The position numbers and the translations under genes are program-made. The notes beneath the pieces are model-generated. The model did no database searches and had not been told where the DNA came from. It worked only from the letters and a program-made list of their open reading frames with translations. This document shows, in pieces, positions 27,684-36,982 of a stretch of 64,000 nt of DNA (position 1 is the first letter of the stretch; each line of letters begins with the position of its first letter). Source of the DNA: Streptomyces albipurpureus (GTDB lineage: Bacteria > Actinomycetota > Actinomycetes > Streptomycetales > Streptomycetaceae); contig NZ_JAMQAW010000012.1 in NCBI RefSeq assembly GCF_023701525.1, positions 126,762-190,761 on the forward strand. Direction: 5' to 3'.

Positions 27684-28133
27684 TCACACGGGCGATCGAC
27701 CGCCACGACTGCTCTTCATGGCCACTGCCGTGCACGCCAACCCCAGCAGGAAGGTGAGCCCGCCCAGGATGGCATTGGTCCAGATCACTCCCGCATCCGG
27801 GCTGCTCCCCACGATCCAGGGCGCGATGACCAGCCATACACCCATGGCACACATGGCACCACTCAAGCCGTACATCCGTTGCGGAGCGACGGTAAACCCG
27901 AGCGCGAGCACCGCGATCGCGATGCCCACGATCAGGTTGTGCGTCGCCAGAGCCGGCTGATTGGCCGAGAAGTGAACGATCCATGGGGAAACCGCACATG
28001 CCAGACCCACCAGAAAGACCGGGCCATCGATGAGGGTGACGTCACGTCCTCCCAACACCTTGGCGTATCGGTCCCGCATTTCTGTGACGTCAGGGTGGTC
28101 TCTGAGATCTCCCCTGTGTGAGACGCCGGCCAT
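27684..28133 (-). CDS. SPW-repeat membrane protein
   Basis: 149 residues with four transmembrane helices. The two SPW-type motifs are visible as AVSPWIVHF in the first half and VIAPWIVGS in the second, each between hydrophobic helices. A soluble N-terminal part (about 30 residues, RGDLRDHPDVTEMRDRYAKVLGG) precedes them. SPW-repeat proteins are widespread in actinobacteria and have no established function. Start ATG 28133 is preceded by an AT-rich region suited to a promoter. Confidence 0.85.
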   Translation of the reverse strand: MAGVSHRGDLRDHPDVTEMRDRYAKVLGGRDVTLIDGPVFLVGLACAVSPWIVHFSANQPALATHNLIVGIAIAVLALGFTVAPQRMYGLSGAMCAMGVWLVIAPWIVGSSPDAGVIWTNAILGGLTFLLGLACTAVAMKSSRGGRSPV

Positions 28134-28805
28134 ACGACTCGCCTCCTTCGGTGCGCTGCACGTCTGACCGTGTGTGCTTGAGAAGCACTCACTTTCAGTC
28201 TGCTCTTATCTTTTCCTTATCGGTAGGCATTCGGAGTGCTAGATTCCGCTTTGTCTCAACCACGCCTTCCGAGCCTCGATCTTTGACGCGATCTCGACGC
28301 CAGGATCGTCGAGATCGCGCCAGGTAATGAGTCACCACACGCTGAGTGATCCCCCTCCCCCCGAGGAGGAGCGAAGGAGACAATCCGAACGCCTGGGGTG
28401 CTCAGCGCCACATCCGCAAAGCGAGCGATCTGATCCGAACCCAGATCCGGGCCTGCTTCTGGCCACCGCCCCGACCGCCCGACCGCAGCCCGCCCTCGAA
28501 CACCACCGGCGGCCTGGAGCCGCCGCGCATGGACATACGCATGCCGACGGTGATGGGATCCGTTCCGGGCCCATGAGCTCCGCTCTCGGACACGACACAG
28601 CGACATGCCGAGTCAGAGCGGGGTGTACTGGGTGGGATGAGCCATCTGGTCGGCCTGTCCCAGGGCGCGCCGCCAGCAATCGGGTCCGTACGTGTGGGAT
28701 TCGACTCCACTCGTTGGCAGAGTCCCTTGTCATCGGCATGATCGTGATGACTACGGGCAAAGGCCCGAAACAACCCGGCACACCTTCGGATCGGAGTCGT
28801 ACACC
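28134..28805. other. Gene-free stretch (672 bp) with AT-rich promoter zone
   Basis: No supported gene. The segment around 28170-28260 is markedly AT-rich for this genome and probably holds the promoter of the SPW-repeat gene. The rest is unremarkable high-GC sequence without a ribosome-binding site or consistent codon bias. Confidence 0.5.
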
Positions 28806-29318
28806 ATGGCACGCACCCTGGCGGTCTCGGACAGCATCATCATCCAGGCGGCCCCTTCGGTCATCTACGACCAAGTCAGTGATCCAACCCTGATGGGCCA
28901 CTGGAGTCCGGAGAACCTCGGCGCAACCGTACAAGGCGGAAGCCGGGGCGCCTTCGTGGGCATGAAGTTCGAGGGCTACAACAAACGGGGTCCGGTGCGC
29001 TGGACCACGCGCTGCACGGTGGTGGCGGCTGACCGCGGGGAGCGCTTCGCCTTCCGGGTCCACGCCATCGGTAGGCGTCGACCGCTGCTGCGCGGACGGA
29101 TAGCCACTTGGGAGTACCACTTCGAGGCGGTTGAAGGCGGCACCAGGGTCACCGAGACCTGGCGGGACGACCGCAGGACATGGCCCGACGCCTTCGCCAA
29201 CGCCTTCGACAAACTGACGACCCGGGGGCACACCTTCGCCGAGTTCCAGCGGGGCAACATCCGAAGGACCCTCGACAAGTTGAAGAAGGCGATGGAGGCG
29301 GCGCCCACCCCCTCCTGA
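28806..29318 (+). CDS. SRPBCC-family protein
   Basis: 170 residues. MARTLAVSDSIIIQAAPSVIYDQVSDPTLMGHW is a typical SRPBCC start. A conserved middle GMKFEGYNKRGPVRWTTRCTV is followed by FRVHAIGRRRPLLRGRIATWEYHFEAVEGGTRVTETW and a long C-terminal helix (NIRRTLDKLKKAMEAA). It is likely a hydrophobic-ligand-binding protein of the polyketide cyclase/dehydrase-like group. The NB-ARC-type gene follows 46 bp downstream, so co-transcription is possible. The ribosome-binding site is weak (GGAG ten bases upstream). Confidence 0.85.
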   Translation: MARTLAVSDSIIIQAAPSVIYDQVSDPTLMGHWSPENLGATVQGGSRGAFVGMKFEGYNKRGPVRWTTRCTVVAADRGERFAFRVHAIGRRRPLLRGRIATWEYHFEAVEGGTRVTETWRDDRRTWPDAFANAFDKLTTRGHTFAEFQRGNIRRTLDKLKKAMEAAPTPS

Positions 29319-29364
29319 TCCACGATGGGTACAGGGAGTCCGATACATACGCAAGACTGGGCGC

Positions 29365-31587
29365 GTGTTGGGGAACCTTCCCGAAGAATCCACCAGTTTC
29401 GTAGGACGGAACTGGGAGCTGTTCCGGCTCGACCGGGCGCTGGCGCGACACCGTCTCATCACGCTGGTCGGTAGCGGCGGTGTGGGCAAATCGCGGCTGG
29501 CCCTGCGTGCTGCTCGGCAGGCGGTCGGCATGTTCCCTGATGGTGTGGCATGGGCTGAGTTATCGCCGCTGCACGGAGACAGGCTGCTGTTGACCACCGT
29601 GTCGGACGCGTGCGACCTGTCGGACCACACACCGCGGATGCCCGTCGACGCGCTCTGCGAATGGCTCGCGGACAAGCAACTGCTGCTGGTGCTCGACTCC
29701 TGTGAACACCTCGTCGCCCCCTGCCGCACGCTGCTGGGCGACCTGCTGACGGCGGCACCCGGGCTGAATGTGCTGGCCACGAGCAGACAACCACTCGACA
29801 TGGAGAGCGAGAGGTTGATCGAGGTGGCCCCGCTGTCACCCGAGGGACCGGACGCCGTCGAACTGTTCCGCCAGCGGGTGGCCGCCGCCCTCCCCGCCGA
29901 TGGGACGCGCCGGACAGCCACGGACACCGCAACGACGGTACGCCGTAGGGGTGATCGTGTTCCGGAGGCGGACGCGGCGGATTCCGGCCCTTCGAATGCC
30001 CCGGGTGGGGGCACCGGTGGGGCGACACCGGACGGGCACCCTTCCGCTGGAGATCCCGGGTCCACCGCCACCTGGATCTGTAGGCGGCTCGAAGGCATCC
30101 CGCTGGCACTGGAACTGGCGGCCGCACAGGCCGGTCGCACCAGCGTTCAGGAGATCGCGCGGCGTCTCACCTCACGCTTTGATGTCCTCCAGGCCGACGA
30201 CACCATCCAGGTACAGCCAGAGCGGCATCGAACGATGCGTACCACGATCGGATGGAGCCATGAACTGTGCTCCCCACACGAACGGCTGCTCTGGGCCCGG
30301 CTGACCGTCTTCCGCGCCGCCTTCGACGAGGAATCCGTACGGGCCGTGTGCACGGGCGGCCCGCTCGCCGCCGAGGAGATCGGCCCACTGCTTGACCGGT
30401 TGGTGGCGGTCTCGGTCATCAGAGTGGTACAGGGACCGAGAGGTGCCGGTATTCGCTACCAGATGCTCGACACCATCCGCGAGTACGGTGCCGCTTGGCT
30501 CTCCGCACTGGGCGAGGAGAAGACAGCGGCTGACCGGCACGCCTCCCACTTCCTCGAATTCGCGCGTCAGGCCCACGAAGGATGGCTCGGGCCCGACCAG
30601 GCCCACTGGTACCGCCGGGTTGGCGAAGCCCACACGGATCTCTGTACGGCACTCGACCATCTACTGGTCGATTCCCCGGCAAGCGCGGTACGCCTGGTCG
30701 GACTGGTCGGCTTCTTCTGGAGCTGCTGCGGTCATCTCCATGAGGCTCGCGGCTATCTGGAACAGGCACTCCTCATCCACCGGGAGCAGGGACCTGACCG
30801 GACCCGGGGGCTGTGGACGCTGGGTGTCACCATGACGTTGCAGGGCGAATACGACACCGCCCAAGGCATCAGCGACGCATGCACCCGCTCCGCCCGCCGC
30901 GATCGGGAGGAGGGCGAGGGGTCGGAAGGCATCCTGGCCGCCGCCTATCTCAGCGGACTCATCGCCCTGCTGACCGGCCGCCCACTCGCCGCCGACCTGA
31001 TGGCGGGGCATGCCCTGGACTCGGCGGAGAACGGTCCCTTCGACTCACCGAACGGACTCCGCTGCCATCTGGTGCAGGTCTTCGCCCTCACCGGCCTCGG
31101 CAAACTAGCGGAGGCCCGCGAGCGAGCCCTCACCCTGCGCCGGGGCTGTGTGGATCTGGGCGAGTCATGGACTCGTGCCTATCTCGACTACCAACTCAGC
31201 CTGATCGCGCTGTTCGCAGGAGACCCGCTCGCCGCCGCCGAGTACGCGCGGGCCATGCTCGAAGGGAAACAGGGGATCGGTGACAGTTTCGGCATCGCGC
31301 TCGGGCTGGATCTACTGGCCGCGGCGATGGCAGCGGGAGGCGACGGCGAGCGCGCGGGCCTGGTGTACGGCACCGGTCAGGCCTTCTGGAGCACGGTCGG
31401 GCATCCCCAACGAGGCACTCCGGAACTCCACGCGGTACGCCAGGAGTGTGAGCGCGCGGCCCGCGCCGGAATCGGGGACAGCGCCTACGAGATGGCGTTT
31501 CAGCGGGGGGCGGCCATGAACCCGGAAGCCGGACTGAAGGAGGCGTTGGTGCCTCGTCCCGGCCCTGGACCGAGTCCGCAGGGGTGA
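29365..31587 (+). CDS. NB-ARC/AfsR-like ATPase without DNA-binding domain, TTA-containing
   Basis: 740 residues. P-loop NTPase at the N-terminus: Walker A VGSGGVGKSRLALRAA (about 32-47), Walker B LLLVLDSCEHL (about 108-118), then NVLATSRQPL and the GIPLALELAA motif. A Gly/Pro/Thr-rich low-complexity insert (about 178-232) interrupts the NB-ARC part. TPR-like helical repeats fill the C-terminal half. LuxR/AfsR-type relatives carry a DNA-binding domain at one end; here neither end has one, so this is a signalling ATPase or a truncated regulator. A TTA codon at 29560-29562 (residue 66) implies bldA dependence. Confidence 0.82.
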   Translation: MLGNLPEESTSFVGRNWELFRLDRALARHRLITLVGSGGVGKSRLALRAARQAVGMFPDGVAWAELSPLHGDRLLLTTVSDACDLSDHTPRMPVDALCEWLADKQLLLVLDSCEHLVAPCRTLLGDLLTAAPGLNVLATSRQPLDMESERLIEVAPLSPEGPDAVELFRQRVAAALPADGTRRTATDTATTVRRRGDRVPEADAADSGPSNAPGGGTGGATPDGHPSAGDPGSTATWICRRLEGIPLALELAAAQAGRTSVQEIARRLTSRFDVLQADDTIQVQPERHRTMRTTIGWSHELCSPHERLLWARLTVFRAAFDEESVRAVCTGGPLAAEEIGPLLDRLVAVSVIRVVQGPRGAGIRYQMLDTIREYGAAWLSALGEEKTAADRHASHFLEFARQAHEGWLGPDQAHWYRRVGEAHTDLCTALDHLLVDSPASAVRLVGLVGFFWSCCGHLHEARGYLEQALLIHREQGPDRTRGLWTLGVTMTLQGEYDTAQGISDACTRSARRDREEGEGSEGILAAAYLSGLIALLTGRPLAADLMAGHALDSAENGPFDSPNGLRCHLVQVFALTGLGKLAEARERALTLRRGCVDLGESWTRAYLDYQLSLIALFAGDPLAAAEYARAMLEGKQGIGDSFGIALGLDLLAAAMAAGGDGERAGLVYGTGQAFWSTVGHPQRGTPELHAVRQECERAARAGIGDSAYEMAFQRGAAMNPEAGLKEALVPRPGPGPSPQG

Positions 31588-31794
31588 CTCCGGGAGAACG
31601 TGGGCTGGCTCATACCGTCGGCTGGATCGGTCCGCAGGGGTCGCGCTGACCGATGCGACTCCGCGTACTCAGCGCTCCTCCCGTACCGCGTTCAGCCATC
31701 CGTTCGGGCATGGATTCAAGCCCCGTCCAGCCACGGGCTCGGTCCTGGGTTCACGACACGAGGTCCCGGCGCGTAGGCGCCGAGCAGGTCCGCC

Positions 31795-32709
31795 TCAGTC
31801 GGCGGAGAGGCCCAAAGCCGCAGCGGTCAGGGATTCCAGCACGGGCGCGATGAGGGGATGCGACTCCGCCCCGCGCCGCACCGCGGCGAACACCCGCCGC
31901 CGCGCGGCGGGACCCGAGACCGGTCGGACGACGACGTCCTTGAGTGCCATGCCGCGCAGCGCGGAGCGCGGCACCAGAGCCACCCCCGCGCCGGCCCCGG
32001 CGAGTGCGACGACAGCGCGGAAGTCATCGGAGGAATGTACGAGACGAGGTTGGAAACCTGCCAGCTCACAGGCGAGCAGCACCATGTCATGGCAGGGGTT
32101 GCTCGGATAGGGGCCGATCCAGTCGCCATCGGCCAACTCGGCGAGGACGATCGTCCGCCCTGCCGCGAGGGGATGAGCGGCAGGGAGGACGGCGTCGAAG
32201 GGTTCGGCGTAGAGCGGTACCTGCGACAGTCGAGGATCGTCCTCGCCCGGCGCACCCCGGTACTCCACCGCGACCGCGATATCCGCCTCACCGTCCAGGA
32301 CGAGCGGCAGGCTCTCATCGCCCTCCGCGTCCCGCACCCGCACCCGGACACCGGGATGGGCCGACCGGAGCACCCCCAGGGCCGGGGCCACCACCTCGGC
32401 GATGCCGGTGGCGAAGGCGGCCATGGTGACTTCGCCGGCCTTGCCTCCCGCGTAGGCCGCGAGTTCGGCCTCCGCCCGCTCCAGTTGGGCGAGCACGGCA
32501 TGGGTGTGGTCGAGCAGGATCACCCCGGCCGCCGTTAGCCGGACCCCCCTGCCACTGCGTATCAGGAGGGTGTGGCCCGTCTCCTGCTCCAGGGCGTTGA
32601 GCTGCTGGGAGACGGCCGAGGGGGTCAGATAGAGCGCGGAGGCCGCTGCGGTCACCGTTCGGTGGTCCGCGACGGCCCGGAGTATGCGCAGCCGCCGGGG
32701 GTCGATCAC
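31795..32709 (-). CDS. LysR-family transcriptional regulator
   Basis: 304 residues. The winged HTH is at residues 1-60 (MIDPRRLRILRAVADHRTVTAAASALYLTPSAVSQQLNALEQ), followed by the two-lobed effector-binding domain from about residue 90 (GEVTMAAFATGIAEVVAPALGVL... GAGAGVALVPRSAL). It lies 103 bp downstream of kbl on the same strand and may be part of the tdh-kbl transcript, but LysR genes usually act on a divergent neighbour, and none faces it here. Its inducer is unknown. Confidence 0.9.
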   Translation of the reverse strand: MIDPRRLRILRAVADHRTVTAAASALYLTPSAVSQQLNALEQETGHTLLIRSGRGVRLTAAGVILLDHTHAVLAQLERAEAELAAYAGGKAGEVTMAAFATGIAEVVAPALGVLRSAHPGVRVRVRDAEGDESLPLVLDGEADIAVAVEYRGAPGEDDPRLSQVPLYAEPFDAVLPAAHPLAAGRTIVLAELADGDWIGPYPSNPCHDMVLLACELAGFQPRLVHSSDDFRAVVALAGAGAGVALVPRSALRGMALKDVVVRPVSGPAARRRVFAAVRRGAESHPLIAPVLESLTAAALGLSAD

Positions 32710-32812
32710 CCAGCCATCTTGCCAGCTCGGGCCGGGTGGGGCGGCCGGCCCCCGGCGCTTGGGAAGGCTGCGGGCCGGCCGCGGCCCGGAGCGTGTCGTG
32801 GCGCGGTCATGC

Positions 32813-33994
<1,182 letters not shown>

Positions 33995-34316
33995 CAGAAG
34001 GGCTCCCTAGCGGGTTGGGTGGGGAAACGGTGGTCAGACCCGGGGCGGACAGATGAGGTGGCTGCCCGCGCTCCCCAGGGGACCCGCCTGGCGAGCGGCG
34101 TCAAACCCGGCTGGTGGCGGGAGACGGGGCCAGGTCCCCGGGCGGACCGGTCGGGCTGGTGGGCATGGGACCGCGCACGGGTCGGACCGGGCTCGGTCAC
34201 CTGGTCAGATCGGAGCTCAGTGACCGGTCCAGCTCCACCTGGGCGGCGCTGCGGCGTGAGTCGGGGTCCTGGTGCGGGACCGGGTGGTCTGAAGGGAAGG
34301 GGTGCGGTCGAACCGG
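33995..34316. other. Intergenic region between tdh and kbl
   Basis: 322 bp of very GC-rich sequence with many short GGTC/GACC repeats and no supported gene. The repeats could form local hairpins that lower read-through from tdh into kbl, but no single strong stem stands out. Confidence 0.4.
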
Positions 34317-35345
34317 TCAGGATGTCCAATCGAGGATGATCTTTCCGCCGCGTGCGGTCGCCGCCTCGTCGAAGGCCGCGTCGTAGTCCTGGTAGTCGTA
34401 CCTGCCGGTGACCACCGGGCCGAGGTCGAGTCCGGCCTCCAGGAGAACCGTCATGGCGTACCACGTCTCATACATCTCGCGCCCGTAGATGCCCTTGATG
34501 GTGATCATCGAGGTGACGATCCTCGACCAGTCCACGGCGAACTCATCCGATGGGAGTCCCAGCATGGCGATACGACCGCCGTGCGTCATGTTGTCCACCA
34601 TGTCCCGCATCGCTTCGGGGCGGCCGGACATCTCCAGGCCGATGTCGAACCCTTCCTTGAGCCCCAGGCGCCGTTGTGCTTCGGCTATGCCCTGGCCGGT
34701 GACATTCAGCGCGAGCGTGGCTCCAGCCTTGCGCGCCAGTTCCAGTCGGGATTCGCTGACATCGGTGATCACCACATTGCGGGCTCCCGCGTGTCGGGCG
34801 ACGGCGGCGGCCATGATGCCGATCGGCCCCGCACCGGTGATCAACACGTCCTCGCCGACGAGGGGAAAGCTGAGTGCGGTGTGTACGGCGTTCCCAAAAG
34901 GGTCGAAGATCGCGGCGATGTCCAGATCGACCGCCGTACGGTGCACCCAGACGTTGGAGGCGGGCAGGGCCACATACTCCGCGAACGCCCCGTCCCGTCC
35001 GACTCCGAGGCCCACGGTGCTCCGACACAGATGACGTCGGCCAGCAAGGCAGTTGCGGCACTTGCCGCAGACCAGGTGCCCCTCGCCACTGACCGTGTCG
35101 CCAGCCGCCATGTCCCGGACATCCGAGCCGACGGCTGCCACCTCACCGGCGAACTCATGCCCCAACACCCTGGGTGTGTCGACCGCTTGCTGTGCCCAGG
35201 GGTCCCAGGAACGGATATGGAGATCGGTGCCGCAGATCCCGGTGCGCAGCACCTTGATCAGCACATCACCGGGCCCGATCTCCGGTTCGGGTACGTCCAT
35301 GAGCCACAGTCCGGGCTGGGCGTGCTGCTTGACGAGTGCCTTCAC
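34317..35345 (-). CDS. tdh: L-threonine 3-dehydrogenase
   Basis: 342 residues from GTG 35345, exactly the family length; the longer open frame is not needed. Zinc-alcohol-dehydrogenase features are the catalytic-zinc site GICGTDLHIRSWD and GHEFAGEVAAVG, the structural zinc cysteines CGKCRNCLAGRRHLC, and the NAD-binding loop ITGAGPIGIMAAAVARHAGA. DPFGNAVHTALSFPLVGEDV is characteristic of Tdh. It oxidises threonine to 2-amino-3-ketobutyrate, the substrate of the downstream kbl product. Confidence 0.94.
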   Translation of the reverse strand: MKALVKQHAQPGLWLMDVPEPEIGPGDVLIKVLRTGICGTDLHIRSWDPWAQQAVDTPRVLGHEFAGEVAAVGSDVRDMAAGDTVSGEGHLVCGKCRNCLAGRRHLCRSTVGLGVGRDGAFAEYVALPASNVWVHRTAVDLDIAAIFDPFGNAVHTALSFPLVGEDVLITGAGPIGIMAAAVARHAGARNVVITDVSESRLELARKAGATLALNVTGQGIAEAQRRLGLKEGFDIGLEMSGRPEAMRDMVDNMTHGGRIAMLGLPSDEFAVDWSRIVTSMITIKGIYGREMYETWYAMTVLLEAGLDLGPVVTGRYDYQDYDAAFDEAATARGGKIILDWTS

Positions 35346-35829
35346 GGGGGCGGCTCCAGAGGTGGTTCTGCGTGGCTGGCGCGGTGTGCGATGTGCCGGG
35401 GATGCAGACGCGCCCTGCGCGAGCTGCGCGCGTCGGCTCCCCGTGACCAGCACCAATCTGCCCAGCTCGGCGGTGGTAGTCCATCGAGGATTTCTTAAGC
35501 GGGGCAACAGAAGAACTTCACACATCGATCCACCGGCCTGGCCAAGGAGCGGGCACCGTATGCCGCCGGCGACCGCAGTCACCCATCACCGGAGGTCGGA
35601 TGTCACCGGAGCCGTCTTCGGCTCCATCGCAATCCGCGCCGCGTCCCCGCACCCGGGATGTTCGGTTGGTGGGCCGGCAAGGGTTCGGCCGGTGCGGAGC
35701 CGCTTTCGGGGCTCGGCCGGGACGGTCGTGATGGCCACCACGGCTGACGGGACCCCGGGCCGGGGCAGGATTTTCGGTTGTTCCCGCACAACGGTCGCGT
35801 ATCCGTCCCCGGAGTGCGAGCCTGGGAGG
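35346..35829. other. Divergent intergenic region
   Basis: About 480 bp upstream of tdh and of the small hypothetical gene at 35830. No supported gene. It probably carries both promoters. Confidence 0.45.
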
Positions 35830-36120
35830 ATGAGCTGGGCATCGTGGACGACCACGGGGGTGTATTCCGGGCGTGGAGGTGTGCTCACCGAAGAGGTCGG
35901 GATTCTCACCGGGGATCTCACCGTGCACACCACCTGGGCAAGCGGCGAGGCGCGTGTCGCCGTGCAGTACAGCGGGGCGTCCGACTGGTTCACCATGTCG
36001 GGAAGTCCCACCGCCTGCGCCTCCGAGGACGACAGTCGCGCTCTCCACCAGGCGATAGTGCAGGCTGTTGAAATCGGTGGTGGGGCCACTGTCCCGCCGG
36101 TTCCCAGCAGTACCGTCTAG
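35830..36120 (+). CDS. Small hypothetical protein
   Basis: 96 residues from an in-frame ATG. It is a small soluble protein, probably mostly beta, with VGILTGDLTVHTTWASGEARVAVQYSGASDWFTMSGSP as its core and a helix near the C-terminus (DDSRALHQAIVQAVE). Third-position GC is high from about codon 15 on, which supports coding. The ribosome-binding site is unclear, and GTG codons just downstream are alternative starts. I do not recognise the family. Confidence 0.5.
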   Translation: MSWASWTTTGVYSGRGGVLTEEVGILTGDLTVHTTWASGEARVAVQYSGASDWFTMSGSPTACASEDDSRALHQAIVQAVEIGGGATVPPVPSSTV

Positions 36121-36577
36121 CACGGCGCCAGATGCGACTGACAGGCGCTGTCGCGCAGCCCCTCGATGCCGAGGTCCATTCACTCAGGCTCTGACTGGGC
36201 GACCATGAGAGCTCAGCGGCCGCTCCCCGTTTCTCACGGGCCCTGTATGAGGCCGGTGCGTCGGGCTGCGGTTCGGACAGTCACCGGCCGTGCACCGTCC
36301 GGGGCAGGGCCGAAACCCAGACCAACAGACCACCCCCTCCGTTGTGTAACCGGCCGACCGCTTTGGGTGGCTGACCTCTGCACCAAACCGCCGTCCAGCC
36401 GCTCGCGCTGTCGTCATGCCCTGCCAGCGCGCTCCAACCGTCGGGCCGTAGACGAAGTCGAGCCTCTCCATCCATGAGACCAGAATCGCCATCCGCCGGG
36501 CTGCCCAGTGGACAACCACGGCGGCGGTTCCCAACCGTGAGGCGTTCCCCAGCTCACGGTTGGGCATCTACTCCAGG
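36121..36577. other. Gene-free stretch
   Basis: About 460 bp without a supported gene. It includes the stem-loop terminator at 36530-36564. The genes that normally follow a roadblock gene in a conservon (DUF742, small GTPase) are absent. Confidence 0.5.
36530..36564 (-). terminator. Stem-loop terminator after roadblock gene
   Basis: A perfect 12-bp inverted repeat, CCCAACCGTGAG and CTCACGGTTGGG, with an 11-base loop, 14 bp beyond the stop codon of the leftward roadblock gene. Confidence 0.8.
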
Positions 36578-36982
36578 TCAAACGTCGCCTATTGCTGGCT
36601 GACGGGCTTCAACGCTCAGATGCTCACCGACCCGGTTGACGAGCAGCGTCATCTCGTAGGCGATCTGGCCGACATCAGCTTCGGCCTCACTCAGTACGCA
36701 GAGGCAGCTGCCTTCCCCAGCGGCCGTGACAAAGAGCAGCGCCTCATCGAACTCGACCATCGTCTGGCGGGCTCTGCCGGCGCGAAAGTGCCGTCCCGAG
36801 CCGCGAGCAAGGGAGTGCAGACCCGAGGATACGGCCGCAAGGTGCTCGGCGTCCTCACGGGCCAACTCCGTACTCGCCCCTGTCACTAGGCCGTCGTTGG
36901 ATAGCACCAGGGCGTGCCTGATCTGCTCGATCCGCTTGGTCAGATCGTCGAGCAGCCAGTCAAGTCCTTTGTCCAGCGGCAT
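36578..36982 (-). CDS. Orphan roadblock/LC7-domain protein (CvnB-like)
   Basis: 134 residues, the normal CvnB length. MPLDKGLDWLLDDLTKRIEQIRHALVLSNDGLVTGAS matches the start of the roadblock domain, followed by EDAEHLAAVSSGLHSLARGSGRHF and TVVEF-like TMVEFDEALLFVTAAGEGSCLCVL. In Streptomyces conservons this protein works with a sensor kinase-like CvnA, DUF742 CvnC and GTPase CvnD. Here it stands alone: a terminator follows directly and the upstream 2 kb is gene-poor. It may be a solitary partner for a GTPase elsewhere, or a conservon remnant. Confidence 0.88.
   Translation of the reverse strand: MPLDKGLDWLLDDLTKRIEQIRHALVLSNDGLVTGASTELAREDAEHLAAVSSGLHSLARGSGRHFRAGRARQTMVEFDEALLFVTAAGEGSCLCVLSEAEADVGQIAYEMTLLVNRVGEHLSVEARQPAIGDV

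Noticed and set aside
28184..28242. AGCACTC and GAGTGCTAG arms that recall a CIRCE element
   Set aside because: The arms are 43 bases apart instead of 9, and no heat-shock gene is nearby, so HrcA control is unlikely.
28332..30140. 602-codon open frame on the minus strand
   Set aside because: It lies antisense to the SRPBCC and NB-ARC-type genes, is Ser/Arg/Pro-rich with no domain, and arises from the GC bias of the real genes.
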